A stretch of 64,000 bases of DNA from Cladocopium goreaui (Eukaryota; Sar; Dinophyceae; Suessiales; Symbiodiniaceae), in contig CAMXCT020001123.1 of the NCBI GenBank assembly GCA_947184155.2, forward strand, positions 62,001 to 126,000, read 5' to 3'. The notes beneath the pieces are model-generated. The model did no database searches. It was not told the DNA's origin and saw nothing but the letters and a program-made list of their open reading frames with translations. Made by a program: the position numbers and the translations under genes. The stretch's first letter is position 1, and every line of letters starts with the position of its first letter. Shown one piece after another: positions 24,902 to 36,117 of the stretch.

Positions 24902-26300
24902 AACCCATCAAAACAACAGGTGTCATAAAAGGATCTAGATTCGCTGATTTGGGGGTACCTCCATGACTCAGGAAATCTTCATGTTGGAACATCATGAAAT
25001 GTTGGATCTGCAAGATGCCAACCAACCGTGGCAGGTTATCAAGGGCGATGCCATCACCAGCCATCTTGGAGTTACGAGTAGTTGTGCAAGGGGGGTACCC
25101 CCAAGAGACACCGATTGGATCGGCTGATTGGTTCGGCTGATTGGCGGATACCTGTGCACAATCATCCAATGGCTTTCATTTGTCTGGAGGGTGACTTCCA
25201 GCCCTTCAAATGAAGCAGGTCTCATCCAATGGCTGGTTGCGTCCCCATGGTTTCCTTTTCTGTTCAAAGTAAAGCCCATGAATGGCTGCTGACATCATAC
25301 TCGTAATTGTATATAGCAACCCCCAAACATCAAGACAGGTACTGTGACTTTAATGGTCGCAAATGACTTGTATCTTTCTTTGGGGGGTTGTCTACCCTTC
25401 CTTTTGGGTGCTATAAGTAAATCACACTTAGATGATCTAAAGTCAACCAGTTGCTCGGTAATTATCACTTCGTCCTGCTTCTGAATCCTCCCCCTATCGA
25501 TGATCAAGTGACCACCCACCAGTGCCGCATGGCGCGCGCATCTTCGCCCGGCGGTGCGGCCAACAGGGACGGATGGCAAGCTCTTCAGAGCACAGCTGGG
25601 GGCAGAGTCACATGGGTTTCTACGGACATGTGGATTTGTGGCCATTTGTGGCCATTTGTGGCCATTTGTGGCCATTTGTGGCCATTGATTCATGGGGCAT
25701 GCGGAATTTCATGATGATCAAGTGCTGGATCTTTTTGGGGGCAGCAGCAGTCTGGAAAAGACGACCTATGGATTGAAAGTCATGGAGATGTTTGGTGGTT
25801 TTCACCATGACCTTGGATGGCAAGAATATGGGTCACCTGCTCTTGAAACAAACAGCAATAGTTGTTTGTTGGGGCCCGTCTGCATTTTGTTTCAAACAAC
25901 ACTTTTCTGAGACAGCACACATAATCAATAAACAGTAGCAAATCTAGAGCGATGAGTGACGCTTGCTGTTTTTGTATTCTCAGAATATATGCCTCATCAT
26001 ACTTCATCCATTTGCAGGCAGAAACTTTCCTTAAAACATGGCTTGAGCAGGCTAGCTTGTGGAATTGGTTTCCTCCTGTTTGACTCATGCTCCAGCACTG
26101 CTTTGGTGATGAATTATCGTTTGCATCTCTGCATCATTGTCAGGAGCTTCAAGATTCGGTGATATTCTATGAGTCATTCTAGGGTGAGTACATCTACCAC
26201 ATCACAACAATCCTGGATGTTGCAAACAACATGACAACATATGACAACATGACAACCATAGAACCCCAGCTGCACTGCACAGTGCTTCCTAGAGCCCTGT
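24902..26300. other. No gene recognised; 11-bp repeat
   Basis: The C-terminal exons of the PPPDE gene, including the one with the catalytic Cys, would be expected here but were not found. An island at 25500-25620 is open in several frames on both strands without a recognisable motif. At about 25630-25687 an 11-bp unit (TGTGGCCATTT) repeats five times. Confidence 0.4.
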
Positions 26301-26308
26301 GCAGCCGC

Positions 26309-29300
26309 CTCCACCCCCGCATGGAAAATACCTCCGAACCTGGGACGAGGATTTTCCCTATGGGGGACCCGGGATAAGCACCATTCTTCAAGACAGCGCT
26401 TTACATGTTAATCGTAACAAGCACAGTCACAATGAACAAGAATAGCATAATAGCTAATATATGCACGCACCTATACTCATAAATAAATAAATACCAGCAG
26501 ATTAGATTCTAATATATATTTATATATGTTGTTTTATGCGTGTGTGTTATTAAATAATATGCCGCAACAATGTCACAACATGTCACAACATGTCACATCT
26601 AGAGTCGGACCAAGAAATTTCCCCATCAGCGGCGCACTTCAGTGGCATGCGCTTGTGCGCCAGCACCTTGTTCAGTCGTTGGATGGCCGGTTCCTGGGTG
26701 ACCTCAGGGAATTCACCATGGAGTTCTCACCATGGAATCCATGGAACCTTGGGAAGTGGTTACCATTGGGTTCCGTGTGGTTTCATATAGTTCCATGTTG
26801 CAGGGAAGTACCAGTGAGGTGGTTTCAGCATGGGTTGATGCATGACAAGGTTTCGCGGGAAACCATACATGTTTTCCCGCCAGTATAGCTACAACATGCT
26901 ACAACACGGAAAGGGGCTCCTGTGACTCCTGTGCCAATCTTTCCCTCTTATCAATCCATTTCTGGAATGGTTTACAGTTTCAAGCAGTCCCAAAAATCGA
27001 CACTAGTTACACAATACCAAAGCCACCCCAGTTATGCAATTTGAGTTTTAAGTTGTCACAGCACGCACGGTCTTGCCACCTCTGTTTTTCTCCATCCCGG
27101 GAGGAACAACTGACATTGGAATCCATGTGAGATCGCTTTGGATGCTACATTTCAACTCAGCAAGTGATCTCGAGCTTGTCATTCTTTGCAGTCAGTTTTT
27201 TGCCTTCAAATGCCTTCACGGCTGCATTGGGGACCGCAGGCACGTTGTTCAACTTGGATTCCTTAAACTCTTCTGGAGGCGCCACAGAAGCAGGCGAGAC
27301 ACAGGACTCTGGAAGCCAAATGTCATTGTCCAGGACGCCCATGACTTTTGCGTTGCACTTCTCTGTGCATGTTGCGGTAGCCTTGCCCTGTTTGCATGTT
27401 TTGGCAGCTGCGCAGCATGGGTGTTCCTGGTCTGCCAGCTGATCATAGTTCGGAAACTCAAATTTGAATCCCAGACTGCAAATCAAAGCAGCCGATTCTT
27501 CAACAACGCCGGCTGAATGATGCATGGCCCCTGCATGTAGATCATCTTCTGAACGGATTGCCTCACTGAGCACAAGAAGGGAAGCCACTAAAGAAAAGGT
27601 GGGAGCCATTGCACTAAAGCAAACTCCTACGAGTTTGGCAAACGCGAAATCTAGATGCACGATGCAATGTAACAGGCTTTGAACCCACAGGGCCACAGTA
27701 TGCCACACTCGTCCTTGCCCTGTGATATTTTCGTGCCAACTCACCCAAACAAATCCACCAAATGCATCGCACAACACCTGAGTCATACCTGAATCTGCAT
27801 GACAGCGACTGTGCAAGAATCTGCAAAATTCAAAACTTGAATGTGTTTGTTTGAAGAGCAGTGGCGTCAGCCCATCCTCACTCTGATAATCATCTGATAT
27901 GTGAAATTAAGAGCATTGGGCAGTGGTTTGCCAAATATCTGCATATATCTATATATATCTGCATATCAAAGCTACCCTAGTTACACAATTTGAAGTGAGC
28001 TTTAAGTCTTGAGTTTGTCACAGCACGCACGGTCTTGCCACCTCTGTTTTTCTCCATCCCGGGAGGAACAACTGACATTGGAATCCATGTGAGATCGCTT
28101 TGGATGCTACATTTCAACTCAGCAAGTGATCTCGAGCTTATCATTCTTTGCAGTCAGTTTTTTGCCTTCAAATGCCTTCACGGCTGCATTGGGGACCGCA
28201 GGCACGTTGTTCAACTTGGATTCCTTAAACTCTTCTGGAGGCGCCACAGAAGCAGGCGAGACACAGGACTCTGGAAGCCAAATGTCATTGTCCAGGACGC
28301 CCATGACTTTTGCGTTGCACTTCTCTGTGCATGTTGCGGTAGCCTTGCCCTGTTTGCATGTTTTGGCAGCTGCGCAGCATGGGTGTTCCTGGTCTGCCAG
28401 CTGATCATAGTTCGGAAACTCAAATTTGAATCCCAGACTGCAAATCAAAGCAGCCGATTCTTCAACAACGCCGGCTGAATGATGCATGGCCCCTGCATGT
28501 AGATCATCTTCTGAACGGATTGCCTCACTGAGCACAAGAAGGGAAGCCACTAAAGAAAAGGTGGGAGCCATTGCACTTAAAGCAAACTCCTACGAGTTTT
28601 GGCAAACGCGAAATCTGGATGCACGATGCAATGTAACAGGCTTTGAACCCACAGGGCCACAGTATGCCACACTCGTCCTTGCCCTGTGATATTTTCTTGC
28701 CAACTCACCCAAACAAATCCACCAAATGCATCGCACAACACCTGAGTCATACCTGAATCTGCATGACAGCGACTGTGCAAGAATCTTCAAAATTCAAAAC
28801 TTGAATGTGTTTGATTGAAGAGCAGTGGCGTCAGCCCATCCTCACTCTGATAATCATCTGATATGTGAAATTAAGAGCATTGGGCAGTGGTTTGCCAAAT
28901 ATCTGCATATGTCTATATATATCTGCATATCAAAGCTACCCTAGTTACACAAATTGAAGTGAGCTTTAAGTCTTGAGTTTGTCACAGCACGCACGGTCTT
29001 GCCACCTCTGTTTTTCTCCATCCCGGGAGGAACAACTGACATTGGAATCCATGTGAGATCGCTTTGGATGCTACATTTCAACTCAGCAAGTGATCTCGAG
29101 CTTGTCATTCTTTGCAGTCAGTTTTTTGCCTTCAAATGCCTTCACGGCTGCATTGGGGACCGCAGGCACGTTGTTCAACTTGGATTCCTTAAACTCTTCT
29201 GGAGGCGCCACAGAAGCAGGCGAGACACAGGACTCTGGAAGCCAAATGTCATTGTCCAGGACGCCCATGACTTTTGCGTTGCACTTCTCGGTGCATGTTG

Positions 29301-32300
29301 CGGTAGCCTTGCCCTGTTTGCATGTTTTGGCAGCTGCGCAGCATGGGTGTTCCTGGTCTGCCAGCTGATCATAGTTCGGAAACTCAAATTTGAATCCCAG
29401 ACTGCAAATCAAAGCAGCCGATTCTTCAACAACGCCGGCTGAATGATGCATGGCCCCTGCATGTAGATCATCTTCTGAACGGATTGCCTCACTGAGCACA
29501 AGAAGGGAAGCCACTAAAGAAAAGGTGGGAGCCATTGCACTAAAGCAAACTCCTACGAGTTTTGGCAAACGCGAAATCTGGATGCACGATGCAACGTAAC
29601 AGGCTTTGAACCCACAGGGCCACAGTATGCCACACTCGTCCTTGCCCTGTGATATTTTCTTGCCAACTCACCCAAACAAATCCACCAAATGCATCGCACA
29701 ACACCTGAGTCATACCTGAATCTGCATGACAGCGACTGTGCAAGAATCTTCAAAATTCAAAACTTGAATGTGTTTGATTGAAGAGCAGTGGCTTCAGCCC
29801 ATCCTTACTCTGATAATCATCTGATATGTGAAATTAAGAGCATTGGGCAGTGGTTTGCCAAATATCTGCATATGTCTATATATATATGTCTGCATATCAA
29901 AGCTACCCTAGTTACACAAATTGAAGTGAGCTTTAAGTCTTGAGTTTGTCACAGCACGCACGGTCTTGCCACCTCTGTTTTTCTCCATCCCGGGAGGAAC
30001 AACTGACATTGGAATCCATGTGAGATCGCTTTGGATGCTACATTTCAACTCAGCAAGTGATCTCGAGCTTGTCATTCTTTGCAGTCAGTTTTTTGCCTTC
30101 AAATGCCTTCACGGCTGCATTGGGGACCGCAGGCACGTTGTTCAACTTGGATTCCTTAAACTCTTCTGGAGGCGCCACAGAAGCAGGCGAGACACAGGAC
30201 TCTGGAAGCCAAATGTCATTGTCCAGGACGCCCATGACTTTTGCGTTGCACTTCTCGGTGCATGTTGCGGTAGCCTTGCCCTGTTTGCATGTTTTGGCAG
30301 CTGCGCAGCATGGGTGTTCCTGGTCTGCCAGCTGATCATAGTTCGGAAACTCAAATTTGAATCCCAGACTGCAAATCAAAGCAGCCGATTCTTCAACAAC
30401 GCCGGCTGAATGATGCATGGCCCCTGCATGTAGATCATCTTCTGAACGGATTGCCTCACTGAGCACAAGAAGGGAAGCCACTAAAGAAAAGGTGGGAGCC
30501 ATTGCACTAAAGCAAACTCCTACGAGTTTTGGCAAACGCGAAATCTGGATGCACGATGCAACGTAACAGGCTTTGAACCCACAGGGCCACAGTATGCCAC
30601 ACTCGTCCTTGCCCTGTGATATTTTCTTGCCAACTCACCCAAACAAATCCACCAAATGCATCGCACAACACCTGAGTCATACCTGAATCTGCATGACAGC
30701 GACTGTGCAAGAATCTTCAAAATTCAAAACTTGAATGTGTTTGATTGAAGAGCAGTGGCTTCAGCCCATCCTCACTCTGATAATCGTCTGATACCTGGAT
30801 CTTCGAAAGGATACAAATAAGTGTCCGTTTCCAAGATTTCTGCCCTTAGGGCGGATTTCTTGTGAAGGAGCTGGAAATGGTCACTTTTTGATTATTGTGG
30901 TTAATTTTGGATTTCGTGCCTTTTGGGCTGATCTTACTCTACTTTGCGTAAAAATGTGTCGATTTTTTTGGGCGGAAATTCCCGGGGAAAAGGCGGAAAT
31001 ACCCGGGAAAAGGGCGGAAATACCCGGGCAGATTCATCATGACTCAAAAATGAAAACATGAAGTGGCATGTTTTTTCTTGAAATTGTCATTTTTATTTTG
31101 AAATGGGTAAATCTCCAAAAAATGGTCAGAAATCAAACCAAAATCTGCCCTGGAAAGAAATTTGTAACCAATGAATATCCAGGTATGTGAAATTAAGAGC
31201 ATTGGGCAATGGTTTGCCAAATATCTGCATATGTCTATATATATATGCATATCAAAGCTACCCTAGTTACACAAATTGAAGTGAGCTTTAAGTCTTGAGT
31301 TTGTCACAGCACGCACGGTCTTGCCACCTCTGTTTTTCTCCATCCCGGGAGGAACAACTGACATTGGAATCCATGTGAGATCGCTTTGGATGCTACATTT
31401 CAACTCAGCAAGTGATCTCGAGCTTGTCATTCTTTGCAGTCAGTTTTTTGCCTTCAAATGCCTTCACGGCTGCATTGGGGACCGCAGGCACGTTGTTCAA
31501 CTTGGATTCCTTAAACTCTTCTGGAGGCGCCACAGAAGCAGGTGAGACACAGGACTCTGGAAGCCAAATGTCATTGTCCAGGACGCCCATGACTTTTGCG
31601 TTGCACTTCTCTGTGCATGTTGCGGTAGCCTTGCCCTGTTTGCATGTTTTGGCAGCTGCGCAGCATGGGTGTTCCTGGTCTGCCAGCTGATCATAGTTCG
31701 GAAACTCAAATTTGAATCCCAGACTGCAAATCAAAGCAGCCGATTCTTCAACAACGCCGGCTGAATGATGCATGGCCCCTGCATGTAGATCATCTTCTGA
31801 ACGGATTGCCTCACTGAGCACAAGAAGGGAAGCCACGAAAGAAAAGGTGGGAGCCATTGCACTAAAGCAAACTCCTACGAGTTTTGGCAAACGCGAAATC
31901 TGGATGCACGATGCAACGCAACAGGCTTGAACCCACAGGGCCACAGTATGCCACACTCGTCCTTGCCCTGTGATATTTTCTTGCCAACTCACCCAAACAA
32001 ATCCACCAAATGCATCGCACAACACCTGAGTCATATATATATATTATACATTATATTATATATAAAATATGATATATATATATATATTATGTTATATATA
32101 TATAAACTATATATATATTATATCTTATTTATATATAGTATATAATATATATATATAATATAATTTATTATATATATATATTATTATATATATATTATAT
32201 ATATTATATTATATATATATATTATATATTATATTACTATATATCTATAGAGTATAGTCATAGTTATAATTATAGTGACTCTAAACATTCATTGATGGCA

Positions 32301-32357
32301 ATCCAAAATTGGCACATCTGGGGGTAGCGCGTCATAGATGTGAAGCAATACCGGCAT
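26309..32357 (-). CDS. PPPDE/DeSI-like thiol peptidase, N-terminal exons
   Basis: Three minus-strand exons join in phase: 32357-32316 (MPVLLHIYDALPPD; donor GAT|GTGCCA), 26702-26638 (acceptor CTGAG|GTC; PAIQRLNKVLAHKRMPL; donor AA|GTGCGC) and 26339-26309 (acceptor CCCAG|G; FGGIFHAGVE; donor GAG|GCGGCT). The joined order matches the start of PPPDE domains: a beta strand ending in xYD, a helix, then the G-x-F-H-A-G-V-E motif with the catalytic His. Family members are cysteine isopeptidases acting on ubiquitin or SUMO conjugates. The Cys-containing part was not found. The frame is open upstream of the chosen ATG to about 32430, and exons at 33.9-34.2 kb may belong to the same gene. Intron 1 (5.6 kb) contains the whole five-copy secreted-protein array on the same strand. 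Confidence 0.62.
27157..27609 (-). CDS. Small secreted cysteine-rich protein, array copy 1
   Basis: 150 residues. Residues 1-20 form a short hydrophobic signal-peptide-like start (MAPTFSLVASLLVLSEA). The remainder is hydrophilic with eight Cys at 44, 65, 66, 72, 81, 85, 103 and 150, including a CC pair and a C-terminal Cys; an even number suits four disulfides in a secreted protein. No family is recognised and I assign no function. In this copy the frame stays open 69 codons upstream, but copies 2-4 lose that extension to single-base differences, so the ATG at 27609 is the likely start. An AG lies just upstream (CTTTAG|TGCAATG), a possible trans-splice acceptor. Leftmost copy, last in transcription order. 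Confidence 0.75.
   Translation of the reverse strand: MAPTFSLVASLLVLSEAIRSEDDLHAGAMHHSAGVVEESAALICSLGFKFEFPNYDQLADQEHPCCAAAKTCKQGKATATCTEKCNAKVMGVLDNDIWLPESCVSPASVAPPEEFKESKLNNVPAVPNAAVKAFEGKKLTAKNDKLEITC
28119..28571 (-). CDS. Small secreted cysteine-rich protein, array copy 2
   Basis: The 150-residue product is identical to copy 1, with the same signal-like start and eight Cys. One extra T in the 5' leader (CACTTAAAGC on plus) shifts the upstream frame relative to copies 1, 3, 4 and 5, which argues that translation starts at this ATG and not further upstream. Function unknown. Confidence 0.75.
   Translation of the reverse strand: MAPTFSLVASLLVLSEAIRSEDDLHAGAMHHSAGVVEESAALICSLGFKFEFPNYDQLADQEHPCCAAAKTCKQGKATATCTEKCNAKVMGVLDNDIWLPESCVSPASVAPPEEFKESKLNNVPAVPNAAVKAFEGKKLTAKNDKLEITC
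29083..29535 (-). CDS. Small secreted cysteine-rich protein, array copy 3
   Basis: The 150-residue product is identical to copies 1 and 2. It shares with copy 4 a silent change (plus-strand CTTCTCGGTG where copies 1, 2 and 5 have CTTCTCTGTG), so copies 3 and 4 are the closest pair and probably the youngest duplication. Function unknown. Confidence 0.75.
   Translation of the reverse strand: MAPTFSLVASLLVLSEAIRSEDDLHAGAMHHSAGVVEESAALICSLGFKFEFPNYDQLADQEHPCCAAAKTCKQGKATATCTEKCNAKVMGVLDNDIWLPESCVSPASVAPPEEFKESKLNNVPAVPNAAVKAFEGKKLTAKNDKLEITC
30050..30502 (-). CDS. Small secreted cysteine-rich protein, array copy 4
   Basis: The 150-residue product is identical to copies 1-3 and matches copy 3 at the silent Cys-region difference. 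Its upstream spacer carries the 390-bp TA-flanked insertion at 30794-31183, which the equivalent spacers of the other copies lack. Function unknown. Confidence 0.75.
   Translation of the reverse strand: MAPTFSLVASLLVLSEAIRSEDDLHAGAMHHSAGVVEESAALICSLGFKFEFPNYDQLADQEHPCCAAAKTCKQGKATATCTEKCNAKVMGVLDNDIWLPESCVSPASVAPPEEFKESKLNNVPAVPNAAVKAFEGKKLTAKNDKLEITC
30794..31183. mobile_element. 390-bp TA-flanked terminal-inverted-repeat insertion (Tc1/mariner-like MITE)
   Basis: The spacer between array copies 4 and 5 reads CTGA-TA-CCTGGAT...ATCCAGG-TA-TGTG, while the spacers of the other copies read CTGATATGTG without interruption. This is an exact empty site with a TA target duplication. The ends form an imperfect 10-bp inverted repeat (CCTGGATCTT / CCTGGATATT). 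The interior codes for nothing but has three GGCGGAAAT(A/T)CCCGGG repeats at about 30970-31030. TA duplication and short inverted ends fit a non-autonomous Tc1/mariner-type element; the class is an inference. Confidence 0.8.
31405..31857 (-). CDS. Small secreted cysteine-rich protein, array copy 5
   Basis: 150 residues, one substitution from the other copies (Leu7 to Phe, inside the signal peptide). First copy in transcription order and the most divergent. Its upstream flank is complete for about 175 bp and then breaks off in TA microsatellite at 32035, so any shared promoter further upstream is missing or replaced. Function unknown. Confidence 0.72.
   Translation of the reverse strand: MAPTFSFVASLLVLSEAIRSEDDLHAGAMHHSAGVVEESAALICSLGFKFEFPNYDQLADQEHPCCAAAKTCKQGKATATCTEKCNAKVMGVLDNDIWLPESCVSPASVAPPEEFKESKLNNVPAVPNAAVKAFEGKKLTAKNDKLEITC
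32035..32272. repeat. TA-rich microsatellite at array boundary
   Basis: About 240 bp of nearly pure A/T with TATATA runs, joining the array to unique sequence. Comparable tracts occur at 14777-14866, 33270-33360, 40000-40110, 40380-40620, 50165-50340 and 55560-55640. Confidence 0.9.
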
Positions 32358-32560
32358 GCGCCGCGGCGCTAGCTGCTCCAGCGACGGCAGGGGGCTCACT
32401 GTCCTGAAGGCCGAGCCGCTGGCTTTGAAGGATAAGAAACAGCTGGTTGTGATGATGATGGTGGGATTGATGGTTAGTAGGGCTAGTAGCGGGTTAATAA
32501 TGGTAAATTGTAAATAATGGTTAATAGTGGTTAATAATCTAATAATGGTTAATAATGACT

Positions 32561-32594
32561 GAGGATGAGGATGAGGATGAGGATGAGGATGAGG

Positions 32595-32626
<32 letters not shown>

Positions 32627-32805
32627 GATGATGATGATGATGCTGATGATGCTGATGGTGGTGGTGATGATGATGATGATGATGATGCTGATGCTGATGC
32701 TGATGCTGATGGTGGTGGTGGTGATGATGATGATGATGATGATGATGATGCTGATGCTGATGCTGATGCTGATGGTGGTGGTGGTGGTGGTGATGAGGAG
32801 GAGGA
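32561..32805. repeat. (GAT/GCT/GGT) trinucleotide tract
   Basis: About 245 bp of GAT-based trinucleotides with embedded GAG, GCT and GGT variants in blocks. It is open in all frames on both strands (poly-Asp, poly-Met and poly-His readings), which is a consequence of the repeat. Confidence 0.95.
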
Positions 32806-33892
32806 GGAGGAACAAGAACCAGAACCGGCAACAAACACAACCAGAACCAGAAGCTCAAGTGACGGTGGACTGTTCTGACCTCATGGCTGTCCGCGCAAAG
32901 TCATCGGCAGTTGGCATCAGCTGCTTCCATCCTGATGGCTGTTTCCCAAGCAACGAAGCAATTGGATGCTTTCGTTGCCGCAACAAACTCTAAAACCATG
33001 TGCGAAATCCCCATCAAGACGCAGAGAATCATTTGTTCACACATTGTCATATCTGTATAATGTCTCAACCTTTTGGGGCACATGAACCAGAAACAGCCAT
33101 TGGAACAACTACTTTAGAAGTTCACCATCCCCATGCTGGGAAGTCGGCAAGGCAGCTTACCTTTACAAATGTTTACGGTAAACAGATTTAATTTGGATCA
33201 TGGTCCATATGGGACTCTAGTAAACTCAAGGCTGAAGCGTCCGCCAGTTGACGCAAAAATGGATGGTATATGATATAATGTATTATATATATATAATTTA
33301 ATATAATATTATATTATATATCAGATTATATCATATATTATTAGATTATATTATGTATTCAATCATCCCCTACGAAATGACCCAGGTTTGCCAAGGGCCC
33401 AGCCTTCCCCCAAGTCACCTGGCAGCAGTCTCCCGCGAAGCTGAATGATACCATGCATGTATGTTGCTGTGTATTCACCTAGTATTCACCTACATGAATT
33501 GGTGATTTCTTGGGTCATGTAATAATGCCTTGGTATAGGCATAGGTAAAATATAATGGTTCAGTGAAGGTATTAATAAGCTTATTTATCTTTATTGTGTG
33601 ACAATCTTCGGCTGGATCGTTCACTAATTCTGCTGGATAGTACAGTGATGTTCGCTGTTTTGGTAAGCAGCTGTCCACCATCCACTAATCTCTCGCGACT
33701 GGATTCCGATGATTCGGGCATCGCTGACCGGGACAAAAGTTGATCGATATGGCTGATGGCGCTGTCCTTTAATCATTTAATCATATTTAATCCATTCGTG
33801 ACAAGGATTTTGGGACATTTGGGACATTGTTTCCTGATGTTTCCTGAATTTCTTCGAAAGGTTTGCCCTTTTGCTCTCAGGGGCCGCACCTG

Positions 33893-35945
33893 CACTTGGA
33901 TCTGCCGGCGATGCAGCCTCTCTGAGTCCTCAAGGATACGGACCAAGTCTCGAAGTGACGATGAAGTTGGGGAAATCATGTGGTAAAGAGACTCATGGTC
34001 ATCGTAACTGTCACATCCAATTCATCCAATTCTGACTCTTTGAGGTTATAGAATGTTGTAGATGGTAGATGGTTATAGGTTATAGACATACCATGACATA
34101 CCTCGGATCAAATCGGGGCTTAGACCGGCTTGCTGCACTCCTGGCTGCCTTGACGCCGGCAACGACACCGTCTCGTCCTAGGCTCAATAACTGCACTAGC
34201 ACTACCATGGTGGATAAATGTGAAACGGGTAAAATGAGACTTTTAGGGTCTTTCATCGGAAGTAGATCACCTTCAGTATGTTTTCTCTCCCCAGTTTAGG
34301 GAAAATCAGGGTGGAATACAATGGATTATCCATTTCTCCTTGATTGCAAAATATCGTCGAAATTCGCAATCTAATGCCGATTTCCCATGAAAATAGCATG
34401 GTTATGCAAGGTTTCTATCCGATAATCTATCTATCACCTTCAATGAAATCCATAGGATCCCCACCTGACTGATCTGATCTGGGAGATCACAGCCTCATGC
34501 CACGGCGAGGCGTTGATGGTCATAATGGGGGAGTTTTACAATTTAAGCAACAAGACTTGGTGCGATGTTTGAACAATGTTCTACTATCAAAAAACACAAG
34601 TTGTCAGTTATAGTTATAACTTATAACTTATAACTAACTTGTCAGTGAATGAAACAGTACTATAGAATATAATGGACACCCCCAATGGGTGACTCTTTTT
34701 AGGTGGAAGGCATTTACTCTCCCGTAGCCATAGCTGCTTCAACTCATTCAACATGGACATGTGAAAATCCCTACACTGGGAAATTTTGCCTTGCCATGTG
34801 TGTTTTGACCAGAGGAAATTCACCAACTATATGGAAGACCTGGGAAAACTTATATGCAAGCGAAGCCAGGTTTAAGTGAAAAATGGGCGTTGGCGTTGCG
34901 GCACCTAATCTTTAGAGCAAATAGTCGCAGAATTTGCATAGACAGAGAAACCGAATTAGGAAATCTAAAACCTTTGGTTAGTCATGGTTGTTGCTGGTTG
35001 TTCATTGAAAATTCCATTCAAAGGCCAGAACTGCTATGCGACCCCCACTGGTAAGAAACAATGACATCATTGGATTCCCGGTTTTTGTTTCTAATTGATC
35101 TCAATGTTTGATGGTTAGTTGACATAATTGAAATCCCACTGCCTTGCTGTCGATTTCTGTTCCCATGCTCAATCTCCATGGGCCCAGCCCTTCACTGAGC
35201 CCATGGGCGAGGCAACAGCGCCGAACGCATCCAACCTCGGGCACCCTCTTGTGCCTGTGCAGTGGGCAGTGGCAGAGACACAAGGCACATCAGAAACTGG
35301 GTTGATGTAAGGGAAATTCTGGCGAGGTGTTTACCTCCGCACCGGACCTACCAACAAAAAACATGAGCCACAGCCATGCAAAGCTTCCCGCCAGAAAGAA
35401 GAACTAGAATGAACCTGGGGCTCAAAAAATGAGCACGGGAGAAATATGAAGGAATGATCCAACATTGAGTGGACCTGTTCCGCTTTCAGGCCAGTGGCTC
35501 AGAGGATTGATGAACCCGGCTTTGAAGCGGGGCACCCTTGACAGAGTGATGCTTTGGGAAATATGTGGATACAAAATGATACAAATCAAATTTCGTGTGC
35601 AATTTCCAAGGCAGAACGAAATCGCTCGAGAATTATGATTCCCATTAAATCACAATCATTTCCCATTAAATCACTACTAATTAAATCCCATCAAATCACT
35701 ATAGAACCCCATATTGATAGATTCACTTCTAACTTATATCCCACTAAATATCCCATTAAATCATTAAACCCCACTAATATCCACTAATTAAATCACTATG
35801 AAATCCCACCATATCCCACCCCAACCCAGGATCTCTGCCTGGTGCAGCTCCGCCATCTCACCGTTGAGGCTCAGCATGGCCGAGCGGAGGTTCGGGCGGC
35901 CCCGATCCCACAGCATCTCCGGTCCCGCAGTGCCTGGGGGGCGCT
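33893..35945 (-). CDS. Unidentified minus-strand exons
   Basis: Three islands with open minus frames and good GT donors: 35942-35862 (contains RGRPNLRSAMLSLN; donor AACG|GTGAGATGG), about 34190-34104 (contains RDGVVAGVKAARSAASRSKP; donor CGAG|GTATGTC) and 33979-33893 (contains LRDLVRILEDSERLHRRQ; donor CAG|GTGCGG). They precede the PPPDE exons on the same strand and may be its 5' exons or a separate gene. The 35.9-kb island is also open in a second minus frame. No domain was recognised. Confidence 0.35.
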
Positions 35946-35983
35946 TGAAACCAGGGTTTGACCATCCTGTTCCATGGTTTTTT

Positions 35984-36117
35984 CCCATCAAATCCAATGT
36001 TTTGTTGAATGTTTCCCCCATCAAATCCAATGTTTTGTTGAATTTTTCCCATCAAATCCAATGTTTTGAATTTTTCCCATCAAATCCAATGTTTTGTTGA
36101 ATGTTTCTCCCCCATCA
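35984..36117. repeat. Short imperfect tandem repeat (CCCATCAAATCCAATGTTTT)
   Basis: Five copies of CCCATCAAATCCAATG at 35984, 36018, 36048, 36076 and 36111 (the last degenerate), spaced 28-35 bp. The preceding 35640-35790 stretch has a looser CCCATTAAATCA repetition, and 44280-44370 a similar CCCATTAAAC one. Confidence 0.75.

Larger units (their letters stand above)
27060..32034 (-). repeat. Five-copy tandem gene array, 962-967-bp unit
   Basis: Five direct repeats, each carrying one identical-length open frame on minus plus nearly invariant flanks. Stop codons lie at 27157, 28119, 29083, 30050 and 31405, giving steps of 962, 964, 967 and 1355 bp; the last is longer because of a 390-bp insertion. 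Spacers are nearly as conserved as the coding part, which suggests recent amplification or gene conversion. The array ends abruptly at 32034 in TA microsatellite, while the left edge decays over 27000-27060. Confidence 0.95.

Noticed and set aside
27073..31690. Repeated plus-strand frames of 147 and 92 residues across the array
   Set aside because: They are exact antisense shadows of the conserved secreted-protein frame; the minus reading has a signal peptide, patterned Cys and a sensible start.
27614..32034. A 5' extension joining the upstream spacer frame to the secreted protein
   Set aside because: In-frame only in copies 1 and 5; single-base differences break it in copies 2-4, while the 150-residue part is unchanged in all.
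34729..34750. Partial match to the dinoflagellate spliced leader (CCGTAGCCAT)
   Set aside because: Only the first ten bases agree and the rest diverges; no donor or adjoining coding sequence supports a leader gene or relic.
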